64,000 nucleotides of DNA from Streptomyces koelreuteriae (lineage in GTDB: Bacteria > Actinomycetota > Actinomycetes > Streptomycetales > Streptomycetaceae): assembly GCF_018604545.1 (NCBI RefSeq), contig NZ_CP075896.1:744001-808000 (forward strand), in the 5' to 3' direction. Below are positions 56,423-64,000 of this stretch, piece after piece (position 1 is the stretch's first letter; each line of letters starts with the position of its first letter). Both the position numbers and the translations under genes were made by a program. The notes beneath the pieces were generated by a model. The model saw only the letters and a list, made by a program, of their open reading frames with translations, had not been told where the DNA came from and ran no database searches.

Positions 56423-58303
56423 TCACACGCAGACCGTGCGCTCCGTCTCGCCGAACTGGGTGCGGTACAGCTCCGCGTAGCGTTCGCCCGCCGCCAGCAG
56501 TTCCTCGTGGGTGCCCCGTTCCACGATCCGGCCTGCCTCGACGACCAGGATCTGGTCCGCCGAGCGGACGGTGGACAGCCGGTGGGCGATCACGACCGCC
56601 GTCCGGCCGTCGAGGGCTTCGGTGAGTGCCTCCTGGACGGCGGCCTCGGAGGTGTTGTCGAGGTGGGCGGTGGCCTCGTCGAGGATGACGACGCGCTGGC
56701 GGGCCAGCAGCAGCCGGGCGATGGTCATGCGCTGGCGTTCGCCGCCGGAGAGCCGGTAGCCGCGTTCGCCGACCACGGTGTCGAGGCCGTCGGGCAGGGA
56801 CCGTACGAGGTCGTCGAGGCGGGCCCGGCGCAGGGCGTCCCACACCTCCTCCTCCGTCGCCGCGGGGCGGGCCAGCAGGAGGTTGGCGCGGACGGTGTCG
56901 TGGAAGAGGTGCCCGTCCTGGGTGACCATGCCGAGGGTCTCCCGCAGGGCCCGGGCGCTCAGATCGCGGACGTCGACGCCGCCGACGCGTACGGCGCCCT
57001 CGTCGGCGTCGTACAGGCGGGGCAGCAGCTGAGCGACGGTCGACTTGCCGGCGCCGGAGGATCCGACGAGCGCCACGGTCTGGCCCGGTTCGGCGCGGAA
57101 GGAGATGCCGTGCAGGACCTCGTCGCCGCCGCGTCGGTCCAGGGTCGCGACCTCCTCCAGGGAGGCGAGGGAGACCTTGTCGGCGGCGGGGTAGCCGAAG
57201 CGGACCTGCTCGAACTCGACCGCCACGGGCCCCTCGGGCACCCCGCGCGCGTCCGGCTTCTCCTCGATGAGCGGCCGCAGGTCGAGCACTTCGAAGACCC
57301 GCTCGAAGCTGACCAGCGCGCTCATCACCTCGACGCGGGCCCCGGCCAGCGCGGTCAGCGGCGCGTACAGCCGGGTCAGGAGCAGCGCCAGCGAGACGAC
57401 CGCGCCCGGTTCCAGGGCGCCGCGCAGGGCGAACCAGCCGCCGAGGCCGTAGACGAGGGCCAGGGCGAGGGCGGAGACCAGGGTGAGGGCGGTGATGAAG
57501 GCGGCCTGGGCGGTGGCCGTGCGGACGCCGATGTCCGCGACACGGCGGGCGCGTTCGGCGAACTCCTCCGACTCCTCCTCGGGCCTGCCGAAGAGCTTGA
57601 CCAGGGTGGCGCCGGGCGCGGAGAAGCGCTCGGTCATACGCGTGCCCATCGCCGCGTTCAGTGTCGCCGCCTCCCGCTGCATCCGCGCCATACGGCTGCC
57701 CATGCGCCGGGCCGGGAGCACGAACACCGGCAGCAGCACCAGCGCCAGCAGGGTGATCCGCCAGGACAGGGTCAGCATCACGGCGAGGGTGAGCACGAGC
57801 GTGACGAGGTTGCCGACCACGCCCGACAGGGTGTTGCTGAAGGCGCGCTGGGCGCCGATGACGTCGTTGTTGAGCCGGGAGACGAGGGCGCCCGTACGAG
57901 TGCGTGTGAAGAACGCCACCGGCATCCGCTGCACATGGTCGAAGACGGCGGTGCGCAGATCGAGGATGAGGTGCTCGCCGAGCCTCGCCGACAGCCTCCG
58001 GCCGAGGATGCCCAGCGCCGCCTCCGCCACCGCGATCAGCGCGATGAGCAGCGCCAGGCGTACGACGGTGCCCTCGTCGCCGGACGAGACGATCACGTCC
58101 ACGACCCTCCCGGCCAGGACGGGGGTCGCCACGGCGAGCAGGGCGCTCCCCACGCCGAGCAGGACGAAGAGGGCGATGCGGCGCCGGTGCGGGCGGGCGA
58201 ACGCGCCGATGCGGCGCAGGGTCGCCAGGGCGAAGGGGCGGCGTTCCTGTTCAGCGGTCAGGACGCTGTGCAGCTGTGTCCACGCTGTGGTCTCCATGCT
58301 CAT
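56423..58303 (-). CDS. ABC exporter (full half-transporter), probable SoxR target
   Basis: The 626-residue protein has six TM helices (residues 35-340) and an ATPase domain with intact Walker A (VGSSGAGKST), Q-loop (MVTQDGHLF), signature (LSGGERQRM), Walker B (VVILDEATAHLD) and H-loop (IAHRLST). It probably works as a homodimeric exporter of a redox-active or toxic small molecule. A SoxR-type site with 19-bp-spaced promoter elements lies directly upstream, and the predicted transcription start falls at or beside the ATG, so the mRNA may be leaderless. From memory, S. coelicolor SoxR controls a similar ABC transporter. Confidence 0.9.
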   Translation of the reverse strand: MSMETTAWTQLHSVLTAEQERRPFALATLRRIGAFARPHRRRIALFVLLGVGSALLAVATPVLAGRVVDVIVSSGDEGTVVRLALLIALIAVAEAALGILGRRLSARLGEHLILDLRTAVFDHVQRMPVAFFTRTRTGALVSRLNNDVIGAQRAFSNTLSGVVGNLVTLVLTLAVMLTLSWRITLLALVLLPVFVLPARRMGSRMARMQREAATLNAAMGTRMTERFSAPGATLVKLFGRPEEESEEFAERARRVADIGVRTATAQAAFITALTLVSALALALVYGLGGWFALRGALEPGAVVSLALLLTRLYAPLTALAGARVEVMSALVSFERVFEVLDLRPLIEEKPDARGVPEGPVAVEFEQVRFGYPAADKVSLASLEEVATLDRRGGDEVLHGISFRAEPGQTVALVGSSGAGKSTVAQLLPRLYDADEGAVRVGGVDVRDLSARALRETLGMVTQDGHLFHDTVRANLLLARPAATEEEVWDALRRARLDDLVRSLPDGLDTVVGERGYRLSGGERQRMTIARLLLARQRVVILDEATAHLDNTSEAAVQEALTEALDGRTAVVIAHRLSTVRSADQILVVEAGRIVERGTHEELLAAGERYAELYRTQFGETERTVCV

Positions 58304-58310
58304 GGCACGA

Positions 58311-58341
58311 AACGTAGAACCTCAAGTTTTGTTGAGGTCAA
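58311..58341 (-). promoter_or_regulatory. SoxR box inside a 19-bp-spacer promoter
   Basis: CCTCAAGTTTTGTTGAGG (58320-58337) is an inverted repeat with the same arms as the enterobacterial soxS operator. On the minus strand TTGACC (58336-58341) and TACGTT (58311-58316) are spaced by 19 bp, the over-long spacing typical of MerR-family activators. The start codon lies 8 bp downstream. Confidence 0.88.
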
Positions 58342-58429
58342 GGCGCTCGCGCATCGCCCCCGACATCCCGCACAATCAGCCCGATCCCCCTCTTCCCGTC
58401 CCCCGCACGCTCCCCGCGCGAAGGCCCCT

Positions 58430-59506
58430 ATGACGATCTCCTCCGAGCCGCTCCCCGCACGCAATCCGCAGTCCCCGCTTCCGCAACCCGCCGTTGGCAC
58501 GGCATGGGAAGCCTCTGCTGATGTGACAGCGGTACAACTCCCCGACATCCGCCCGGGACGACTCCCCCGTCGCGTCCCGGTCCGCCGCCTGCGTCAGATC
58601 CTGTGTCTGCTGCCGCTCCTGCTCGTCACCGTGGTCGCGGTGCGGCACCGGTCGGTGCTGGCCGAGGGCTTCGCGCATCTGGGCACCGCCGAGTGGCCGT
58701 GGCTGCTGGCCGCGGTCGGCGCGACCTGTCTGACCTGGGTCGCCGCCTCCTGCACCCGACAGGGCGCGGTCGTCGAACCGCTGCCCAAACGGCGCCTGCT
58801 CGCGACCCAGTTCGCCGCGGGCGCGGCCAACCATCTGCTGCCGACCGGGCTCGGCGCGAGCGCGGTCAATCTGCGGTTCATGACGGTGTGCGGTCTGCCG
58901 CTCGCCCGCTCCTCGGCCGCCCTGGCGCTGTATCTGCTGGCGGAGAGCATCGGCCGGGTGGCCCTGCTGGGCGCCCTGTTCCTCGCGTTCCCCGACGCGC
59001 TGCGGCTGAGCACCCTGGTTCCGGAGACGGCGTTCGGCCCGCTGCTCGCGGGCGCCGCGGTGGTGCTCGTGATCGCGGCGGCCGTGGTCGCCCTCGTCGG
59101 GCGGGTGCGCTCGACGCTGGTCTCCTTCCTGCGTACGGCACTCGGCGAGGCGCGCTCGGTGCACACCCGTCCGGCCCGGGCCCTGGCCCTGTGGGGCGGG
59201 TCCTTCGCCTTCCCGGCGCTGCAGGCCTCGGTGCTGGTGCTGGTGGGGCAGTCGCTCGGTCTTGACGTGCCGGCCGCGCACATGGCGGTGGCCTATCTGG
59301 CGGCCACGGTCGCCGTCGCCCTGGTGCCCACCCCGGGCGGGATCGGCTCGGTGGAGGCGGCGCTGGTCGTGGCGCTGGTGGCGGCGGGCGGCCCGGCCGC
59401 GGTGGCCACGGCCGTGGTCCTGGCCTTCCGGGTCATCACCGTCTGGCTGCCGCTGCTGCCGGGCGCGGTGACGCTGGGGGCGCTGGTGCGGCTGAAGGTG
59501 ATCTGA
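58430..59506 (+). CDS. Flippase-like integral membrane protein (YbhN/UPF0104 family)
   Basis: The protein has 358 residues. After about 55 cytoplasmic residues come about eight TM helices with family features: TQFAAGAANHLLPTGLGASAVNLRF, and near the end VALVPTPGGIGSVEAALVVAL. This family includes the membrane part of lysylphosphatidylglycerol synthase and lipid flippases. The catalytic lysyltransferase domain is absent, so it may only move lipids. ATG at 58430 lacks a strong ribosome site. It is divergent from the SoxR-type ABC gene, and a promoter should lie in the 126-bp spacer. Confidence 0.83.
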   Translation: MTISSEPLPARNPQSPLPQPAVGTAWEASADVTAVQLPDIRPGRLPRRVPVRRLRQILCLLPLLLVTVVAVRHRSVLAEGFAHLGTAEWPWLLAAVGATCLTWVAASCTRQGAVVEPLPKRRLLATQFAAGAANHLLPTGLGASAVNLRFMTVCGLPLARSSAALALYLLAESIGRVALLGALFLAFPDALRLSTLVPETAFGPLLAGAAVVLVIAAAVVALVGRVRSTLVSFLRTALGEARSVHTRPARALALWGGSFAFPALQASVLVLVGQSLGLDVPAAHMAVAYLAATVAVALVPTPGGIGSVEAALVVALVAAGGPAAVATAVVLAFRVITVWLPLLPGAVTLGALVRLKVI

Positions 59507-59549
59507 CCCGGGTAGCGTGCCGATTCCGTCACGCAGAAGGGACTTCACC

Positions 59550-60314
59550 ATGCCGGTGCGGATCGAGCGTCAGGGACATGTGAGCACGGTCGTCCTCTCC
59601 CGTCCGGAGGCGCGCAACGCCGTGGACGGCCCGACCGCCGTCGAACTCGCCGCCGCGTTCCGGGAGTTCGAGGCCGACGAGGAAGCGCGGGTGGCGGTGC
59701 TCTGGGGCGAGGGCGGCACGTTCTGCGCGGGCGCCGACCTCAAGGCGCTGGGCACCGACCGCGGCAACCGGGCCGAGCCGGACGGCGACGGCCCGATGGG
59801 GCCGACCCGGATGCGGCTGTCCAAGCCGGTGATCGCCGCGGTCGCCGGGCATGCCGTGGCCGGAGGACTGGAACTGGCCCTCTGGTGCGATCTGCGGGTC
59901 GCCGAGGAGGACGCCGTGTTCGGTGTGTTCTGCCGCCGCTGGGGCGTGCCGCTGATCGACGGTGGCACCGTACGGCTCCCCCGGCTGATCGGCACCGGCC
60001 GCGCCCTGGACCTGATCCTCACGGGACGGGCCGTCCCGGCCGCCGAGGCCCACGACATCGGACTCGTCAACCGTGTCGTCCCGGCCGGCCGCGCCCGCGC
60101 CGAGGCCGAGGAACTGGCCGCCGTGATCGCCGGGTTCCCGCAGGCGTGCCTGCGCGCCGACCGCGCCTCCGTCCTCGACCAGGAGGGCCTGGACGAGCCG
60201 TCCGCGCTGCGCGCCGAGTTCGGGCACGGCGCCGGGGTGCTGGCCGAGAGCGTCGAGGGAGCCGCCCGCTTCGCCTCCGGCGCGGGCCGGCACGGGTCCT
60301 TCACAGACTTGTGA
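59550..60314 (+). CDS. Crotonase-family protein (enoyl-CoA hydratase/isomerase-like)
   Basis: The 254-residue protein has the crotonase fold. RPEARNAVDGPTAVEL is the N-terminal signature, GGTFCAGADLKAL has the first oxyanion-hole segment, and AVAGHAVAGGLELALWCDLRVAEEDAVFG the second. In the usual Glu pair positions, the region RWGVPLIDGG differs from classic hydratases, so the exact reaction is uncertain. AAGGGA stands before ATG 59550. It follows the flippase-like gene by 43 bp and may be co-transcribed. Confidence 0.88.
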   Translation: MPVRIERQGHVSTVVLSRPEARNAVDGPTAVELAAAFREFEADEEARVAVLWGEGGTFCAGADLKALGTDRGNRAEPDGDGPMGPTRMRLSKPVIAAVAGHAVAGGLELALWCDLRVAEEDAVFGVFCRRWGVPLIDGGTVRLPRLIGTGRALDLILTGRAVPAAEAHDIGLVNRVVPAGRARAEAEELAAVIAGFPQACLRADRASVLDQEGLDEPSALRAEFGHGAGVLAESVEGAARFASGAGRHGSFTDL

Positions 60315-60504
60315 ACGAGGTGGCCGCGAGCCAGGCGGATCCGGCGCGCGCGACGGCGCGTCATGTGCAGTAACTCACCACCCGCTCACCCCCGTCTCCG
60401 GTACGAAACCCCTTACGGGATGCGGCAGGATGAACGATTGCGCCGACCCCGGGTCAGGGTGGTCCGGCGCGATCGGACATCCCCGAAAACGAGCAGGTGA
60501 CTAC

Positions 60505-60576
60505 GTGACGAGACTTCACATCCGGCCGTCGACGACGGCGTTCGCCGCGGTTCTCGCCCCCGGAGGTGGCCGGTGA
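60505..60576 (+). CDS. Possible 23-residue leader peptide coupled to the MscS gene
   Basis: A GTG-initiated frame at 60505 ends with TGA at 60574-60576, overlapping the GTG of the MscS gene (GTGA). The peptide starts MTRLHIRPSTTAFAAVLAPG. GAGCAGGTG lies upstream with moderate spacing. The overlap would allow coupled translation. The frame is short enough to occur by chance, so this is a weak call. Confidence 0.35.
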   Translation: MTRLHIRPSTTAFAAVLAPGGGR

Positions 60577-61670
60577 ACCGGGCCCTCACGGTGGACGACC
60601 TGGTCTTCGCGGGCATCGCCCTGGCCTCGGGCCTGCTGGCGGCCTTCGCGCTGCGCATCCTGCTGCGCTGGCTGGGCGGGCACGCCGACCGCACCCGCTG
60701 GAGCGGGGACGACGTCATCGTGCACGCGCTGCGGGCCGTGGTGCCGTGGGCCGCGGTCGTGGGCGGCGTGGCGGGCGCGGCGGCGGTGCTGCCGCTGACC
60801 CGGACGGTGCAGCACCACACCAACCAGGTGCTGACGGTGCTGCTCATCTTCGTGGCGACGGTGTCGGCGGCCCGGGTGGTGGCCGGACTGGTGCGCACCC
60901 TCACCCAGTCCCGTTCCGGTGTCGCCGGATCGGCCACGATCTTCGTCAACATCACCCGGATCCTGGTCCTCGCGATCGGCTTCCTGGTGGTGCTCCAGAC
61001 CCTGGGCATCTCCATAGCCCCGATGCTCACGGCCCTGGGCGTCGGCGGTCTGGCGGTCGCGCTGGCGCTGCAGGACACGCTCGCCAACCTCTTCGCGGGC
61101 ATCCACATCCTCGCCTCCAAGACCGTCCAGCCCGGTGACTACATCAAGCTGAGCAGCGGCGAGGAGGGCTACGTCGAGGACATCAACTGGCGGCAGACGA
61201 CGATCCGCAACCTGTCCAACAACCTCATCGTGCTCCCCAACGGCCAGCTCGCGCAGGCGAACATGACCAACTTCATGCGCCCCGAGGAGCAGCTGACGAT
61301 CCTGGTGCAGGTCGGGGTGGCCTACGACAGCGATCTGGACCACGTGGAGCGCGTGACCAACGAGGTCATCGGCGAGACGATGCGGGAGGTCGACGGCGCC
61401 GTCCCGGACCACGAGCCGATCATCCGGTTCCACACCTTCGGCGACTCCCGCATCGGTTTCACCGTGATCCTGGGGGTCGGCGAGTTCAGCGACCAGTACC
61501 GGATCAAGCACGAGTTCATCAAGCGCCTGCACAAGCGCTACCGCGCGGAGGGCATCCGCATCCCCGCCCCGGCCCGCACGGTGGCGCTCCAGCAGGGCGC
61601 GGCCGTCATCCCGCAGCAGCGGACCGGCGAGTTCGAGCCGGGCGACATGACGATCGCCCGGCTCGACTGA
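60573..61670 (+). CDS. MscS-family mechanosensitive channel
   Basis: The 365-residue protein has three to four TM helices, then the pore-lining helix segment MLTALGVGGLAVALALQDTLANLFAGIHI, and a beta domain starting VQPGDYIKL with EGYVEDINWRQTTIRNLSNNLIVLPNG, which are the conserved MscS features. It opens under membrane tension to release solutes during osmotic downshift. The GTG start has GGAGG 6 nt upstream and overlaps the stop of a possible short leader peptide. Confidence 0.92.
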   Translation: MNRALTVDDLVFAGIALASGLLAAFALRILLRWLGGHADRTRWSGDDVIVHALRAVVPWAAVVGGVAGAAAVLPLTRTVQHHTNQVLTVLLIFVATVSAARVVAGLVRTLTQSRSGVAGSATIFVNITRILVLAIGFLVVLQTLGISIAPMLTALGVGGLAVALALQDTLANLFAGIHILASKTVQPGDYIKLSSGEEGYVEDINWRQTTIRNLSNNLIVLPNGQLAQANMTNFMRPEEQLTILVQVGVAYDSDLDHVERVTNEVIGETMREVDGAVPDHEPIIRFHTFGDSRIGFTVILGVGEFSDQYRIKHEFIKRLHKRYRAEGIRIPAPARTVALQQGAAVIPQQRTGEFEPGDMTIARLD

Positions 61671-61673
61671 AGC

Positions 61674-61688
61674 CGCCTCTCCGAGGCG
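61674..61688. terminator. Short hairpin between convergent MscS and peptidase genes
   Basis: CGCCTC and GAGGCG form a 6-bp stem with a TCC loop in the 18-bp gap between the two convergent stops. It is weak as a terminator and may be chance. Confidence 0.3.
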
Positions 61689-63230
61689 TTACAGCGTCGC
61701 GGAGTTGTCGTGGTGGTGGCTGTCCCTCCGGCTGCGCGGTGCCGCGAGGGACGGCTGCACGGGCGTCACGGTCCAGTCCGGGTGACCCGGCATCCGGGGC
61801 GTCTTCGTCCCGTACAGCCAGTCGCGCAGGAAGCCGGTGAGGTCCTGTCCGGAGACCTCGGAGGCGACCGCGATGTAGTCCTCCGTGGACGCCGTGGCGT
61901 CGCGGTACCGCTCCAGGAACGCGTGCTCGACGGCGCTGAAGGCCGCCTCGCCGATCTGCTGCCGCAGCGCGTACAGGACGAGCACGCCGCCGAGGTAGCG
62001 CTGGCTGTCGAAGAGGTTGACCGCGTTCGGGGCGGCGACCGGCCCCGAGGTGTGGCGCCACTGGTCGCCGAGGGCGTAGGTGTCCTTCATCCGGGCTTCC
62101 ATGGTGGTCATGCCCTTGGAGTCGGGCCAGCCGCGCTCGTAGCGGTACAGCAGCCCGTAGAAGTCGGCGTGGCCCTCGTTCAGCCACAGGTCGGCCCAGG
62201 TGGCGGGGCTGACACTGTTGCCGAAGTAGGAGTGGACCAGCTCGTGCATCATGTGCGAGCCGATCTTGCTCTCCTCCTGGAGGAGGTAGTTCGGCTTGTA
62301 GATCGTGAGGGTCTGCGTCTCCAGGCCCGTGAAGTCGAAGGCCTGGGGGTCGTCCGAGTTGCACGGCAGCAGGCCGTACGTCTCGAAGGGGTACGCCCCG
62401 AGCCGCTGCTCGACCCACTGCACCAGGGCCGGGGTGAGCGCCAGCGCGGGTTCCAGGGCGGCGGCGCGGGCGGTGGGGACGACGTCCCGCAGCGGCAGGC
62501 CGTGCGGGCCCTGCCGGTCCTTGATCACATAGTCGCCGACGGTGATCTGCACCACCTCGGTGGCGATGGGCGAGCGGGAGCGGTACGTGTACGCCGTCCG
62601 GTCGCCGTCCAGCTGCTCGGTGCGCACGAGCCGGCCGCTCGCGACGCCCCGCAGTCCCCCGGGCACGGTCAGGCGGAAGGTGAAGTCGGCCTTGTCCGAG
62701 GGGTGGTCGTTGCAGGGGAAGACGGTGTGCGCGGAATTCGGCTGGCAGCACACGGCGAAGCCGTCCGGGGTGGCGACCCAGCCGGTGTGCGGCAGCGTGC
62801 GGCGCGGGTCGGCGGTGTAGTCGACGCACACGGTGACCCGGGCTTTCGCCGGGAGCGTACGCGCGGGGGTGATCCGCAGCTTTTCGGCCACCTGCTCGAA
62901 GGCGGCGGGGCGGCCGCCCACGCGGACGGAGCGTATGTCCAGGCCGAGCACGTCGAGGGAGAGGCGGCTCAGCGGCTGGGTGGTGCGGATCCTCAGGGTC
63001 GCGGTGGCCTCGACGAGCCGGGTCGTGGCGTCGTAGGCGAAGTCGAGGTGGTAGGCGGAGACGCGGTAGCCGTCGTTGCCGAGGTCGGGGTAGACGGGGT
63101 CACCGAGGGTCTCCGGGCCCGGGGAGGGGTCGGTGCGGGGGGTCGCCTGGGCCGGGATCCCCGTGGTCAGAGCCGCCGCCGTGCCGATCAGGGCGGCCGC
63201 CGGGGCCGTCACTCTGGTGCGATATCTCAT
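61689..63230 (-). CDS. Secreted M1-family metallopeptidase (aminopeptidase-like)
   Basis: The protein has about 513 residues. A signal peptide ends around GIPAQATP. The zinc site HELVH, with the third ligand Glu in WLNEGHADF 18 residues later, and the exopeptidase-type segment GLETQT (GxMEN equivalent) identify the M1 family, which removes N-terminal amino acids from peptides. Cys residues (CVDY, CCQPN, CNDH) may form disulfides in the extracellular protein. ATG at 63228-63230 is chosen because the signal peptide begins there; the upstream 69 open codons lack such features. It is divergent from icd. Confidence 0.9.
   Translation of the reverse strand: MRYRTRVTAPAAALIGTAAALTTGIPAQATPRTDPSPGPETLGDPVYPDLGNDGYRVSAYHLDFAYDATTRLVEATATLRIRTTQPLSRLSLDVLGLDIRSVRVGGRPAAFEQVAEKLRITPARTLPAKARVTVCVDYTADPRRTLPHTGWVATPDGFAVCCQPNSAHTVFPCNDHPSDKADFTFRLTVPGGLRGVASGRLVRTEQLDGDRTAYTYRSRSPIATEVVQITVGDYVIKDRQGPHGLPLRDVVPTARAAALEPALALTPALVQWVEQRLGAYPFETYGLLPCNSDDPQAFDFTGLETQTLTIYKPNYLLQEESKIGSHMMHELVHSYFGNSVSPATWADLWLNEGHADFYGLLYRYERGWPDSKGMTTMEARMKDTYALGDQWRHTSGPVAAPNAVNLFDSQRYLGGVLVLYALRQQIGEAAFSAVEHAFLERYRDATASTEDYIAVASEVSGQDLTGFLRDWLYGTKTPRMPGHPDWTVTPVQPSLAAPRSRRDSHHHDNSATL

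Positions 63231-64000
<770 letters not shown>

Overview
The window is very GC-rich, with strong third-position G/C bias, GGAGG-type ribosome binding sites and many GTG or TTG starts. With DmdR/IdeR-type iron boxes and a complete coelichelin gene set, this points to a Streptomyces chromosome. I saw no tRNA, rRNA, CRISPR array, transposase or phage gene.

Layout. (1) 1-5.1 kb: secreted glycosidases (a GH29 fucosidase cut by the window edge and a GH20 hexosaminidase with a lectin-like tail) behind palindromic sites, then an amidase, a VOC protein, a GNAT acetyltransferase and a 57-residue protein. (2) 5.6-15.2 kb: a degenerate HD-type protein, a zinc-ribbon SDR, a WS/DGAT acyltransferase, a PA14-GH2 glycosidase, glgC and a glgA/glgM-type synthase, and a FhuF-like 2Fe-2S protein. 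(3) 15.3-21.3 kb: an EamA-like transporter with a repetitive tail, an Rpf-LysM-M23 wall hydrolase, gnd, a proline-rich protein, a GNAT protein and panD.

(4) 21.5-48.2 kb is an iron-controlled block. Its core is the coelichelin cluster cchA-K: formyltransferase CchA, ornithine hydroxylase CchB, FecCD-type uptake system CchC-F, exporter half-transporters CchG and CchI, trimodular NRPS CchH, esterase CchJ and MbtH-like CchK. The adenylation-pocket residues read from CchH match those I recall for coelichelin (formyl-hydroxyornithine, threonine, hydroxyornithine). Seven 19-bp iron-box-like sites punctuate the block. The same control appears to extend to an isochorismatase-like gene with an acetylglutamate kinase homologue, and to an amidohydrolase plus a GNAT gene behind cchK. 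CchA and CchB modify ornithine, CchH assembles the peptide, CchG/CchI probably export it, CchC-F import the ferric complex and CchJ probably hydrolyses it to release iron.

(5) 48.2-55.7 kb: a tightly packed minus-strand operon encoding an LCAT-like alpha/beta hydrolase, a 1,795-residue protein (transglutaminase-like domain, P-loop NTPase, about 16 TPR-like repeats) and a small 4-TM protein. It is the best candidate here for an undescribed system, possibly an NTPase-gated conflict system. (6) 55.8-64 kb: a lipoprotein, an ABC exporter behind a near-perfect SoxR box, a flippase-like membrane protein, a crotonase-family protein, an MscS channel, an M1 metallopeptidase and the start of monomeric NADP-isocitrate dehydrogenase.

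Functions are inferred by reading motifs; no database search was possible. Residue positions are approximate.
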